Assembly: GCA_024138025.1 (NCBI GenBank)
Contig: JAMXBD010000368.1
Location: 124,001-188,000, forward strand
Source of the DNA: Combretum micranthum
Lineage: Eukaryota > Streptophyta > Magnoliopsida > Myrtales > Combretaceae
Length of the DNA stretch: 64,000 nt
Direction of reading: 5' to 3'
Of the stretch, positions 1-11,755 are shown piece after piece. Numbering within the stretch: the first letter of the stretch is position 1; the number at the start of each line of letters is the position of its first letter. The notes beneath the pieces are model-generated. The model saw only the letters and a program-made list of their open reading frames with translations. It was not told the origin of the DNA and made no database searches. Made by a program: the position numbers and the translations under genes.

Positions 1-640
1 AATGAAACCGTATCCCTAAAAATTAACCTGGAGTCACCTTAAGATATAGAGTGTTTAGATCCAATAATCCCACATTCAAAACCCTAGAATAATAAAAATG
101 TGTTAACCATAGATTATTATTCAGAATAATGCCATATAACCTAAAAAGATCATATTAGTAAAAAATTCAATTGTTTTGGATCTTTACGGGATTAGTTTCT
201 GTATTCGACTACTGATACGCGAAATAAAGGCAAATTTTTTTGACAATCAAGTTTTACTAGAAAAATATTAAGAAATTCATAAAATATCATATACAGATTT
301 TTTGAGGCATAAAAATATTAGATATAGCTCATATACGAGTATTTTTTCGCTACTAGTAACTTATTCGAAATTTTACGATTACTATTCATTACTATTTTTT
401 TTATTTGATGTACCTTGCTACAAATATTATTCTCATAATTTTTATGTATTTTCCAAAATACAAAAGCTTATAACCTATATTTATAATTTACTATGCGAAA
501 GTCAAATTATAACTTTTCATGTACAATTTTTTTTCCTTTCCTTCTCTTGGAAGCTGCTCTCCACGTCTACTATAGCCCTAATTTGTAGCACCTTTTTCTT
601 TTATTTTTCATTTAATTTTGACACCAAAAATCCATCACAA
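1..640. other. AT-rich non-coding DNA
   Basis: No gene, RNA or clear repeat is visible. A long + strand reading frame runs through 302-1000, but its product is low-complexity Phe/Tyr/Ser/Leu sequence typical of translated AT-rich DNA, so it is not called. Confidence 0.5.
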
Positions 641-737
641 CTCCTTTATAAATACATGCCTCAATACACACTTTTTACACTTTGCTTTTCACTTAAAACT
701 CTCTCTCTCTTCTCTCTTTTTTCCCTTCTTTTTCTAG
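640..737 (+). promoter_or_regulatory. Promoter-like block: TATA box and CT-rich leader
   Basis: A good plant TATA box (TATAAATA, 647-654) is followed about 50 bases later by a pyrimidine-rich CT leader (about 699-735), the usual look of a plant core promoter and 5' UTR. It leads straight to the ATG at 738. No full gene follows, so this may be the surviving front end of a decayed or moved gene. Core-promoter motifs also occur by chance in AT-rich DNA. Confidence 0.3.
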
Positions 738-800
738 ATGAAATTCACCCCTGTAGTAGCTACGTTTTTATTTTTTGTTCAAATTATTTTGCTTCTTTAA
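738..800 (+). CDS. 20-codon ORF resembling a secretory leader
   Basis: The ATG at 738 opens a 20-codon frame ending in TAA at 798-800. The peptide starts Met-Lys-Phe-Thr-Pro and then is almost all hydrophobic (Val, Ala, Phe, Ile, Leu), like an uncleaved signal peptide or the first codons of a small secreted protein. It sits directly behind the TATA box and CT leader at 640-737. No mature peptide follows in any frame, and no obvious intron restores one. A CT-rich stretch ending in tgcag at about 915 could be an acceptor, but the DNA after it is not coding-like. I do not recognise a family. It could be a gene remnant or chance. Confidence 0.2.
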   Translation: MKFTPVVATFLFFVQIILLL

Positions 801-1249
801 TTCACAAACTCATCTCTTTAAATACTTATACTCATACCCACATTTCATACTTTACAAGCTTCATCAAAATAACTCCATTTTCTCTCATTCCTCCTCTCTT
901 TTCCTCTCCTTGCAGCGTAAAACCCCTCCCTCTCCCTTGCTACCATTTTTATTTTTTATTTTACCTCAACACATTCATTTGTTCCATCATTCCAAGGTAA
1001 ACACATTATTGATACTACCTTAGTTGATATTATGTGTGTATAATGCATTATCCATAGATAAAAATCTCCCTGTAAAGTATTAAGCTAAGGGATGATAATG
1101 CTAAAATAAAACTCACATCTTGGTTATTTTATGATCATATTGAGTTGATATAATTTTGTCATAGAAGCTAACTGACTGCACCTACATATGTTGTTTTAAT
1201 CTCAAACTCTATGTAAAAGTGTGAAATTAACCAGCCAGTAGAAACTGGG

Positions 1250-3000
1250 TACATATGCAACAAAAAATACTAGTGAGACTAGGTCGAACCATAGGGAATT
1301 AATGGCTAAGTACTGGAAAGTCGAATATTTCCCTAAGCTAAGCTATCAAATATCAGATTTTTAACTAAGTTACAAATTATAATTTAACTAAGATTAAACT
1401 AATGAGTAAATGTGAACCCTTCAAATTGTATGCTCTAGCAACAAAAGTGAGGGATTCAAGTTTTGGAGATGCAAAACAATCAAGAATAATTCAATTATAT
1501 TCTCATTTGAATTAGATTTATGACTCAATTTGATATTGAAACTAATTATTGGGATTTAATCAAACTCACTAGGATTCACCTACCTCCCAGAGTAGCAAAA
1601 TTCTAATTACAACATAAATTATTCTACTGAGGCAATTTATCTATAATTATCAAGTAAATAGTAATCCATTCACACTGAATTACTATTCTAGTTAAAATTA
1701 CAAATCAAGCATAGCCAAGTGACCTAAAATTATAATAAAAACTGCATTAAGAAAAGTGAGTTCATGAATTTTATCAAAAACATGCATATCCCTATGACAA
1801 ATCTCTTTCAAAAATTCAATTTGTGTTCATACGGATTACCGAATCTCTCTTGAGTATCTCTAATCCTAATCTAGTCAATCAATATGGGCCTAGAGCTAAT
1901 CAAACAGATCATGAACAACAATGATTAAATTCCCAAATAATCAAATGACAATATCAAAGAAGTCAATTTATCTAGTTCATCAAATTCATCAATGCATATT
2001 CATATATCAATCAAGCATGGCATCTCAAACATACAATCAAGCAATAATCAAAGCAAAACAGGGATAGAAAACACCTCAATAAGAAATTCATTCATAAAAA
2101 TCTTGTCTTCAAATCCATCAACCCAAAGAATAGGGTAAAGCTTGATTGTATCAAAACCCTAAATCACCTCTATATGTTGCTAGAACATTAGGGCTTTAAT
2201 GCCCAAGATTGAATCACACATATTCATATTGTTCTTGCTTATCTCTCTCTTTTTCTATGATTTTCAAAGGCTGTCGAATGGAATTTTACATATTCAGTCA
2301 ACATTTCTTATAGAACCATCTTGGAATTGCAATAGTCAGAACACATACACCGTGTGGTTGAATTGGATCTAGATAGTGTTTGAACAAAATTTTGATTTCT
2401 AAGAGAAGCAGTGAAGGTACATCGGATTTAACACTAGTGCATAGGATGGAATTTTCCCGGCATTTGTTGTAACTAAAAAATGTCTACAATGTTTGCAACC
2501 ATTGGTGTTAGAGCGGTGTTGATCTACACTGCCTTGTACATTGGCGGCGTTGATTGCTCAGATGCCTGTGTAGGTTGAAAAAAAACTGAAAGCTGATGAA
2601 TTCTTCAAACACTGGTGGTGTTAAAAGCCAGCTCTAATTTTTTCAATTCTATGGACATCCAACACTGCCTCAAAGCAAGCGATGTAGACTCACCATTTGT
2701 TGGCGTAAGTTGCAGAATGTAGACTGTTGAAAATCTACCATGAAGACTGGTTACATTGCTCTAATTATGGTCGGTGTTGAATCCTATGTAATGTAAGCTA
2801 TCCAATTTTGAGTAAAGGCTAACAATGTTGCTTTGAATTAGCTAGTGTTGATGTGTTTTTTGAAATAAGCTAGCGGCTTTGATTCTTGTTTTGCTGGCTT
2901 TGTTGATTTTCTTTGCTAAATTTGCATAAATCTTCTCTATTTTGCTTGAATTTGTTATGTAAGTCCTTAATGACATGAAATAACAATTTAAGCACACTTA
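1250..3000 (+). repeat. Degenerate LTR-like repeat, no coding domains
   Basis: The phrase around 1280-1300 (gtcgaaccatagggaattaa) resembles one found in many plant LTR-type repeats. The stretch then continues as A-rich sequence with no reading frame of note up to the GC-richer motif tract at 2440-2900. I read it as an old LTR or large non-autonomous retroelement fragment. Ends and orientation are not defined. Confidence 0.3.
2440..2900. repeat. GC-richer motif tract (GGCGGCGTT / GGTGGTGTT)
   Basis: Inside AT-rich DNA, short related phrases recur: ttggcggcgttgatt, actggtggtgttaaa, gagcggtgttgatc and gtcggtgttgaatc, with 'gtgtagg' and 'tgtagac' between them. They resemble the 20-bp units at 20404-20483. 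This is one of several loci with such a tract. Confidence 0.4.
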
Positions 3001-3209
3001 AGTACCAATTCCATTTGATTTTTATACAATCTATAATAATTTAGCATGAATTAATCAATAATAAGTGAGTAAAATATGAGTTCATCAAAAGCTAACTATC
3101 TATATGTATAAATATAGTTTTGTACATATTTATATTAATATGAGCATATTGCTCACTAATCAAACATTTATTTCATGCTCCCTATTATTATCATCACATT
3201 TTTATGCTC

Positions 3210-3625
3210 AAGACTTGTCCATTTCACGTCATCAATAAGACTAGTCATTTTAATCTTAGGCTTGTCTTAAATCAAGTAAAAACAAAAGGAGACTTGTCCA
3301 CAAATCTATGTCCTAGGGAGCCTTGAAAGATAATCTAAAACTCTCATGATTTTCTTATTTATTTACTTTACTAATTCATGAGACTAGAAATATTCAAGTC
3401 TTATGGAGCCTTAATAAAGTATAAGACTCCCATAATGATTTCTTGTTATTCTTGTTTCCTTTATGGGACTTGTCCATCTTTAAGTCCTAAAAGCCTTAAA
3501 ATATACCTAAGACTTCCACGATTTCTTTTGGTTTTGTTTTTATGGAACTTGTCCATTTCTAAGTTCTGAGAAGTCTTGATAATAAGCTAAGACTTCCATA
3601 TTTTTGTTCTTATATTTGCTTAATT
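3210..3625 (+). repeat. Degenerate tandem repeat, about 78-90 bp per unit, 5 units
   Basis: The anchor GACTTGTCC, or a one- to two-base variant, occurs near 3212, 3291, 3378, 3468 and 3546. Each is followed by '..aagtc(c/t)ta..gagcctt..' and '..taagact(c/t)cca'. Spacing is 78-90 bp. The units have drifted but align from end to end. A related motif in the opposite orientation lies at 35655-35745. Confidence 0.6.
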
Positions 3626-3949
3626 GATTTTCTATTCTTTTATTTTTCTACATGAGTATATAATTAATCTCATAATATAACTGCTAAGTTCATATTCATG
3701 CATGGTTATGTGTGATGTTGTCATCTAAGTAAAATTTTCAAAATGATAATATGGATTATTTTCTTTCTTATAAAAATGGGGCTAAACTCTCAAGAGAAAT
3801 GATTTTCAACACTTAGAAAGAATTTTCATTAAGATTTAGGATGATTGTTCAACTACACTCTTTCCAAAATATTAAAATAAATTAATAATAAGTTTCTAGT
3901 GTTGATTATCCTTTATTATGCAAGTTTTTTGTAACGCCTTAACCTAAAG

Positions 3950-5480
3950 GTATTATAACTCACCATGTGTCCTTTTCTTTATAAGAATACACCAAGGCTA
4001 TGAAATACTAATCCATAAATATATCAAAAGATAATCACCAAAACTCATATATGGTTACTTTAAAACATCACATAAAATAATCTCTTTGAAAAACATGAAC
4101 TATTAGAATCCAAAACTATATATTATCAAAACCAAATAAAACCTAATGAAACCTAAGAAACTAGTCTCATCAAGTCTTCCATAGCTGTCAACATTTTCAA
4201 ACAAAACTTCATAAAGATCTACAATATCTCTCTCCTAATTCCCATGCTCAAGATCTATTGGTTCTCAGCTGAATAGTCAAATCTACTATCGCCATCCTCA
4301 TGATCAACATATAGATCATACCTAGATAAGTCATAAACAATATTGTCTTCACTTGTACTTGTAAGATAAAGGAATGAGTGAAAACGCCCAATACACCAAA
4401 CCACAAACAAATGCGCATGAACATGTAATATACAATTCACATACAATCCTAAAACTAATGTAGCAAACACATGTTATTATCTTTGATTAGCCAACAATCA
4501 ACACAATTTAAAACCATTTGTAACTAGTCCTAAACCCGGAATAACTCATGACCATATAAAAACAAGTTTTATATGAAATACTTTTATATAGATATATTGA
4601 TGTTGGATGCAATTCATCTACCATTGTGTACCACAATTACGTAGGCACGACTCCTAATCTACCAGAATCATCTCCAAGTGCAACTGCACTAAGAACAACG
4701 ACACACAAGGATCATCAAGGCATCTTGTTAGTATTATACTCTGCGTGGCCTTTACCAACCAAAGCCAAAAAGCAGCAAAATTTACAGTTATAAGCCAGAT
4801 AAAATTTAATCAATTTATTTTCTAACTCTACAAGTATAAACAACAAGTAAGGTAAGGTCGTATCTATTTCGCTTCCTAAACTCCAAAATCAACAAATCTT
4901 TCTAAAAGATATAAACCTTAATTTCACCAGAATCCTTATCATCAACATATATCAAATGAAAATTCGATTTCACATTCACAATTAAACCCTAATCCTAAAA
5001 TCCATAATCTAAAACAAAAAATTTATAACATTAGATCCACACACCTATCTTTTAAGATCACAAGGAAATGAAACCCCAAAAACACAGATTTCTCCAAAAT
5101 TCGTCCAAACTTAAAATCCTCAATCAACAATAATATAAACTATCAGGAAAGATCTTATCTTTAAAATAACAAGAATTGAACAAATTCATACTTACCTAAA
5201 GCTTCATATTTCAAGCTTTCTTGATTGTAGGACCAAATCACCAATCACACTTAGAGTTTTGATCTCCAATGAAGCCATCTCTACCAACTTGATTCCTCAA
5301 ATCAAAGAAACAACCTTTACTAAAGAGATCATACTAAAAGATTGTTGAAAGGAGAAGGGAGAAACCCCCTTACCTAGGGTTTAAGCTTAGGAAAAGATGT
5401 GAGGAATGAACAAAAGACCTAGTGCTATATATAAGAATTGGGAAACCCTAACACAAAAGAAAAAGATATTATTTTTCATG
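3950..5480 (+). repeat. Dispersed repeat family 3, + strand copy
   Basis: This stretch opens with gtaacgccttaacc, a form common at plant gypsy LTR starts. It contains an approximately 170-bp segment (4600-4770) whose reverse complement matches 45270-45430, for example 'tgatgatccttgtgtg' against 'tgatgatccttatgtg'. The segment 4255-4400 likewise matches 46090-46210 in reverse. No gene is present. The ORFs in the two copies are shadows of the shared repeat. Confidence 0.5.
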
Positions 5481-5529
5481 AAATATATGCTGGAGTCAAA
5501 GCTGGTGGCTCAAGGGTGGTTTAACGTGA

Positions 5530-5620
5530 AAGGATGAAAATTTCCATTGTAAGCCGGCATAAAGCCAGTGGCTTTAGATTTCTAAGCCGATGGCTTAAAG
5601 CCGGCCTTACGCCTTCTCTC
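5530..5620. repeat. GC-rich palindromic motif cluster (AAGCC..GGCTT)
   Basis: Within about 65 bases the motif AAGCC-x(2-4)-GGCTT or close variants occurs repeatedly: aagccggcata, aagccagtggcttta, aagccgatggctta and aagccggcctta. Each is nearly self-complementary. The surroundings are AT-rich. This is the same kind of tract as at 2440, 20404 and inside the LTRs near 51840 and 56600. Confidence 0.5.
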
Positions 5621-5639
5621 TTGGTTCTTCATGAAAACT

Positions 5640-6985
5640 TCCCTCGAGTCCAATTCTGTCTATTCAATAACAAAAATACCCTCTTAGACAACATTATATT
5701 ACAATACTACCCTTCACTATTATTTATTTGTATATTACATTTTTTTGAAAAAACTTATTTACCAGGCATATGCCAACATTTTGATGACCACTAAGAATGA
5801 AACAATTTTTTCTAAAACAAACTTAAAAATCAACTCACTAGATAAAATTCACTTAGAAATGAAATCAGTATGCAACTTAAAGAATCAAATTTTTAATAAG
5901 TAAATTCCCTTTTATGAAGTTAAGAAAATGTAAATATTAGTTATAATAATTAGACACCCAACTATAACAAACTAAAAATTTTAGTTTTCTTTGAATAACC
6001 CTCTAACGGTCCATGTGTTGAAAATTTATTAATTGAGAAAAAGTCGTTATGAATAAAATTTAGACCATGTCATTCACTTAATTTTTTTTATATGCTAAAA
6101 CTTAAAATATTTTAAAGATGACATAACTTTGAATGATTTTTTGTTACACCCACATAAAGATTCCTACTTTGGAAAGTAATTAGTTAAAAGAAGTTTAACA
6201 TGGACTAAAAAAAATATAAAATCATGGTCCTCTTTGATTAAGCTTCACATTGAAAAATCCAAGAATTAAAATTATTTAAGAGCCAAACCTAGGAAAATTT
6301 AAATGGGGATTGCACTTAGAGTTTATGTCACTAATAAGTAAACATGCCTTGTAAAAATAAATTTTTTTAAAAAAATATAAGACCATTGAGATTTCAAAAT
6401 ATATATTTAACTATGATTTTTGTTATTAAGTCACATGTTTATCAAATAACAAATTTTATCACAAGTTAAGAATATAAGTAAGTTATGATCGTTTCAAATT
6501 AGAATTTCTTTTAATCTGAATTTTGATGAGAATAATAAGATATAATTAGAAAATTTAAGTAGAACATCTATGAAATACTTATTTTAGATATTTCTTTTAT
6601 CTAGGTGACAAGAAATACGACTTCTCTTACGGAAAATTATTACAACTAAGTAGATTGTGATATGGACGAGTGAGTTTTCTCTCTTGATTTTGTTATCTTG
6701 CTTGTTATTATAGATAGTTACACTAGATCTATAGGTACAAGATGAAATGAATATGTATGGAGCTATGGGTTTATATGTAAATACTTCTATGTATGTGTGA
6801 CAAGGAATGCTAAGCATGTTGAAATTAACGAATGATTGTGTAAGTTCATTATTAATATTATCTACTGCTTATGCATGTATGATGCTTATTTCATCACTCT
6901 CAAAGTATACCTTAATTGCACTTAGCTTTGATATAAATTAAATGGACACTCATTGTATCCGTCGAATCATATATGGAAGACTGCT
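5640..6985. other. AT-rich non-coding DNA
   Basis: No gene or clear repeat is visible. The reading frames here are short and low-complexity. Confidence 0.45.
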
Positions 6986-7300
6986 ACTCCTGCATGAAGA
7001 ATCGGAAGGATCTGAGGCCAAGCTGATACGAACATGCCTGCGGTTATACTCATTTTTGGGGAACTAAAGTGTACCGAGAGGACATCCCAAGTATGAGTCG
7101 TGTCGATTGATCACTATGAGTAGATACTCTCGGAGACTAGTAGTTTAGATCATGTAGACCTTCAACTACCATTTCCCTAACTCTTGATACGGAGGGCATA
7201 AATTTGTTCCATGTATAGTTTTCGGATCCCTACACTTAATTGTGTGAAACATGTGTTTGTTGCATAACATGCATAGCATATGCATGAAAATTAATGAACT
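6985..7300 (-). repeat. Dispersed repeat family 2, - strand copy
   Basis: The reverse complement of 7170-7290 matches 33440-33560 closely. Both copies share 'catatgctatg', 'atccgaaaactatacat', 'gccctcc' and 'gttagggaa'-type blocks in the same order. There is no coding sequence. It is probably an LTR segment of an old retroelement. Confidence 0.55.
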
Positions 7301-7859
7301 TGTTTGAAGTTATGGTGCGGATAAAAGGGAAATATCTCACTAAACATATTGTAAGCTTACACCCTCATAGACTTCTGTTAAAATAGGTAGGTGTGTAGCT
7401 CCATTCGAGGATCGAGAACTTAAGGAAAATCATTGGTGGATTTTTTAGCATTACAGACAAAGTGGGAGCATAAGATGAATTTACATTCTTGAAATTTCTT
7501 TATAAGTGGTATATGATATGTTTATATTTTGGAGATTACTTGGAAATGTATATATGTAGATTTGAAGACTTTAGCGGGGGTATGCCCCCAAAAATTATAA
7601 TTGACTTTGTATATGATTAATGATAGGTATTTCTCTTGCCTTGTTGCTTAATTGTTATCAATTTGGATTGCGCTACTCTCATGCATCCCTTTTGTTTCAT
7701 CTTATGCCTTGTACATGATATGAAAGCCTTTACATGACTAAAGTAATTATTCTTTTTCTTTAATATTGTGTATGGTGGACTACCATGTTTAGAGTACCTT
7801 CGAGGTATGACAATTGTCACTCCTTGGACCAGAGTAAACAATATAAGCAACAATCAATT

Positions 7860-7960
7860 ATTAGTCCCTTTAGGTTTTAATTCATTAGGATACCTATCTT
7901 AGACAAACAACACGCAAGGTACTATGTACTTGGGAAATTGGTAGTCTGGTATAAATCAGA
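7860..7960 (+). repeat. Fragment of dispersed repeat family 1
   Basis: The stretch 'ttaggttttaattcattaggatacctatctt..acaaacaacacgcaaggtactatgta' matches 14100-14160 of copy B base for base in most positions. It is a short piece separated from copy A at 8500-9103. Confidence 0.45.
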
Positions 7961-8034
7961 AAGCAGACCAGAAGGTATAATTGAAGGTCAATCATAAGTA
8001 ATGGTATATGTATAAAAGTTATCTCATGGGATAA

Positions 8035-8215
8035 TGACAAAAATGATACTTGAATTTTCGTAAAAAGAATAATTAGGTATTGAAGTTTGGTTTTGAACAA
8101 TTTGGTATCTAATCAAAGTTTTTGTTAACTTTTTTCATACTTGAAATTTTGTTTTGACAATTTTGGTACATAAACAAACTTTTCACGAACTTTTTTTATA
8201 CCTACACCCATCACT
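8035..8215. repeat. Half of a MITE/MULE-type terminal repeat
   Basis: Phrases of the type 'aatgatacttgaatttt..ggtattgaagttt..ggtatctaatcaaag' resemble the arms of the fold-back MITEs at 43584 and 35820 and the terminal repeat of the MULE at 61394. No opposite arm is visible, so this is a truncated element. Confidence 0.3.
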
Positions 8216-8499
8216 TCACCATCTTATAGAGCATTATCTTAGTTTCCATAAAAATCAAGTAACTTATGCTACGATACCACTTAAAATGTCACGCCTTAGA
8301 ATTGAAGGATGTGAGCAATTCGCTATGTACCTATGCCTATATGAGTATGCTAAGGCTCAGAACAACTAAAATCCCCGTATAATAAATAAACAACTATTAC
8401 GTCTCTACAATTTTAAATGATTCATCACTAAACTAGAGTAATAATATTTAACTAAAATAACCCTTTTTTTATGTCTTGAAACTCTAAAGCAAATGTATG

Positions 8500-9103
8500 A
8501 TCCCACAAGTTAAGGTCATCATCATAGTACATAAGCTCCTCCTTTATTTGAAAAAAAAAAAAACCTCCAATGGGGTGAGATGAAGCCCAGTACATAGCAA
8601 AACAAATACACACAATGTGTACATGCAGTCTTATACTAATACAACAAGCATCAATTTAAATATTTAATTTAAGTAGGGAAAAAAAAACATGGGAGCACTC
8701 ATGACTCCCTGCAACATGATGGGTGACCAAGGTTCCAATACTACCACAACAATATGGGGGTTGACGAGAAGAACTGGCCTTTCGCCTAAAAACAAAAATC
8801 AAAAGTAGCTCCTTTGAGGTTCACAGCCGTTATTTAGACATCACCATCATAATCCATCTATATTGTTTAGTCTTCCAAGACCTATAATCCCGAAACTACG
8901 CCCAATATAACTTCTATCTATTCGTGTGATTGTTATTTCTAATACCGTTCTCGTCATCAACTACTCACCAAGCCACAACAAAATGGCCTAAGCGCCTAAC
9001 TACTGTGTCAACATTTGGGACCATAACAAAGGTGTCGCTCTCCGACTTGAGACAACTACACAACAAGCATCACACTTTATTAGCCGACTTTACATATTAG
9101 TCT
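8500..9103 (+). repeat. Dispersed repeat family 1, copy A
   Basis: The signature 'atggcctaagcgcctaactactgtgt..ggtgtcgctctccga..tgagacaac..acaagcatcac' at 8985-9080 aligns with copies B (13985), C (19020) and, in reverse, D (48835-48900). The upstream phrase 'caactactcaccaagcca' also aligns with 'caactactcactgagct' of copy B. The family is non-coding and looks like a long LTR. The retrotransposon at 9109-12197 has landed inside this copy. Confidence 0.55.
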
Positions 9104-9108
9104 GATTA
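9104..9108. repeat. Target-site duplication GATTA (left)
   Basis: GATTA directly precedes the TG of the left LTR and is repeated exactly at 12198-12202 after the CA of the right LTR. A 5-bp duplication is normal for LTR retrotransposon insertion. Confidence 0.85.
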
Positions 9109-9539
9109 TGTTACAACCACAGTAAAAAATACAGCAAGGATTCAACAAGAATAACCGAATAGTTAATAGTTACAATAAGTAGTTTCAATAACATAAATAC
9201 AACTGTAATTTCAGGGATATTGTAACAAAAATATGTACAACTCTATAAATAGAGAATAAAAGAGTAAGAATGGGATCATCAAACCCATTAGTGAAATCTG
9301 AAATCTCGAATGAGATTATGGAGAGTGGTTATCTCGAATTAACCAACTATCAACTTCCATCACCACATCTACCTTCACCTACGACATAAAAACAATAGAA
9401 TAAATTAGGTCATAATAGGAAAAACACAGAGAGAGAGAATGTTTGAGAGTCACTTACAATTGTACTCTGTGAGGAAGAGAGAATCGGATTTAGGGTTTTG
9501 AGAGTGGGCTGGGCTGCTCTACATATCTGGAGCCTAACA
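9109..9539 (+). repeat. 5' LTR of non-autonomous LTR retrotransposon
   Basis: This 431-bp LTR begins TGTTACAACC and ends CCTAACA. It contains a TATA box (ctataaatag, about 9241-9250) that would start the element transcript. It is nearly identical to 11756-12197. Most of the roughly 15 differences between the two are 1-2 base gaps, not substitutions. The base after it starts 'ttgtgctctcgtcc', which may be a degenerate primer-binding site for a tRNA I cannot name. Confidence 0.9.
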
Positions 9540-10260
9540 TTGTGCTCTCGTCCCAAATTAGCCTCCATCATTATCTTGATTTTCCATTTTTTTTCTTATT
9601 TTACAATTTCCAATGATGATTTGGCGAAATTTGCAAGGATTCATGCTATTCTGGATTCTTGGATTTCGAAGTTGCACTCACCAGGGGATCTATCACAGAA
9701 CAGCAACATAATCAGATTCCAAGCAAATTTCCAGACCTGAAATGGATCAACCTCCTTCTATTACTTCAGGAGAATCTTCACCATCATTCGGTCATCTTTC
9801 CATACTTCCATCCACGGTTTCCCCTTCCATTTTCTGATGAAAAAAGTATAAATGAAATGGTTAGTAATCCAACTACTTACAGTTTGTAAATTCAAGGGTA
9901 GATAGATTGAGATTGAATTTACCTTTTTACATACAAATGCAAGGATTTCTCACTATCTTCCCTTTCTCCATCGCTTCTTGTCATCATTAAGAAGATATAC
10001 CTAAATTTTGTGGTATTGATCCAATCTTTTTGCTTCATGTGGATGTTTTTTTCGAATTTCTATCATATAGAAAATTCTACCCTTAAACTGGCATTTTTGC
10101 CATGCAAGATTGTGCTTTTTCATGGTATGATTCATGCAACAAATCAATTACTTTCACACTGATGATTTTATTAAAGCTTTAATGGTGCAATATGTCCTTT
10201 TGAGTATGATTGGCAAGAAGATAAATTGATTATAAGGGATATCCATGTCTTACACATACA
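9540..10260 (+). pseudogene. Decayed gag-like region of the non-autonomous retrotransposon
   Basis: Read across frame breaks, 9970-10240 gives a Pro/Lys-Phe-x-Gly-Ile-Asp-Pro-like start, then a Phe-x-Ala-Met-Gln-x-x-Ala-x-x-Trp-Tyr-like stretch, then a Phe-x-Lys-Ala-Leu-Met-x-Gln-Tyr-like stretch. That order is usual in the capsid part of plant gypsy gag proteins. Several stops and shifts interrupt it. The assignment is by eye and tentative. The upstream part (9540-9890) has short open frames I do not recognise. Confidence 0.4.
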
Positions 10261-10263
10261 ATA

Positions 10264-11700
10264 GTGCTGCTACAAGAGATTACTCTTACTCAAGCATATG
10301 GAGTTAGAACATCAGATAACATGGTAGGATTACTAGAATGTCAAAGCAGCATGTGGATAATTTCAGCAAACAATAATACTTCAGTTAAACATGAGGATGC
10401 AGTAGACCCTGGGGTGAATCATTTTGAAAATTTTATTTTCAATGCTGTACAATCAGTTGATCTTAAACCTATAATGGTAAGAATAAAGTTTACCGATTAT
10501 CAATGGGACAAGGAAGTATATCAAGATTTCGACTTGCAATATAAAGACAGAGTTAAGGTACTTATGGATGCTAATACGGAGCACACAAGATGATATGCTT
10601 GTTCCTCTACAAGATCATGACTTTAGCCCTGCGATTTCATGCAACATGTTGAACAATATACAGTTGAAATGAAATATCACATGCGAGAAGATATGTTAGA
10701 TGATTCAGCAATTACTTGGGTTCCTGATGTAGTTAAGTGTGTTCCTACATGCACTGCTACTAATCTTCTTATTAAATCAAATAATGATACATTACATTGT
10801 ATATGTGATGGGATAACAGTCTATATAATTCAGGCCGCAACTCAGAGATTTCATTTTTGTAAGAATCAGAAAATCATACAACACAAGACATCCTTGGTGG
10901 AAGGAATTGCAATTTTTGAAATTATGGGTACATACTAAGGTAGCTCAGGAGGCATTTTTTCATCAGATTACCACTAGCAACTGTGCTATCAAGCAACAAT
11001 CGGGTGGCCATCGATTCTCAATTTTTCTCCTCTCATCATGGCCAATTTCTGGGGTCATGTCACTGTGGGATGGAACATGGAGCTATAATCCTCCATTTTT
11101 ACAAACTCAAATGGCTCAGGGATTTTGTGCAAAGCCTACTGCCTACACATCCTTAGATATGGGTAGCCGGCTTAATTTACTAGTTCCATTCCCATCATTG
11201 CCTCACAGGGGGTCTGACTTACAACATATATGGTAGGACTTCTTTGTGAACCAGATTTTGAATTGGACAGGGGTTCAAAATAAGCAATTTTCGTCCTACA
11301 TCACTGGTCTCTCCAACACATGTTACTGGTGGACAGATGCTATTTTTCTTACATTAGCTCAGGAGGACATTTTTCTTGACAAAATAATTATCACCAACCA
11401 TTTACACAATTGGGATAGCCATTTTTTCATTCACATTGTCCTCTCATCCTTGCTATTTTGTTGGATCTATCATCTATGGGATGGGACATGGACATTTAGT
11501 CCTCAGGATTTTTTTACTCAAGCTCTGGGTATCACTCGGGAACAATTTTGTTTTAGGCTCAGTGGGTTTCAACATTCTTTTCCAGATCTCTAAACCCATT
11601 CATCAGCACCATTTTCACTATGAGGGACATTTTTACAAACAAGTGGCAGACATATTGAGGGCTCGATTTTTTCCACTCACAACTCCGACATCTACATGCG
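10264..11700 (+). other. Interior of the non-autonomous element: unrecognised short ORFs with an internal repeat
   Basis: Open frames at 10264-10593 (109 codons), 10639-10938, 10907-11236, 11246-11593 and 11436-11909 lie in tandem. None matches a pol domain. Two segments, 11030-11105 and 11440-11520, encode the related peptide Leu-Trp-Asp-Gly-Thr-Trp-(Ser/Thr), preceded by a Leu-Ser-Ser phrase. This suggests an internal duplication within one formerly longer coding region. Function is unknown. It could be captured host sequence or a lineage-specific ORF. Confidence 0.35.
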
Positions 11701-11755
11701 CAAGTCACAAAGATTCAACCTTGAGGACAAGGTTGTTTTCGAGGAGCGGAGAAAT

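Noticed and set aside
302..1000. 232-codon + strand ORF, the longest uninterrupted one in the left part
   Set aside because: The product is Phe/Ser/Tyr/Leu-rich low-complexity sequence with no domain, it runs through a TATA box and CT leader, and AT-rich DNA on this strand is poor in stops by composition.
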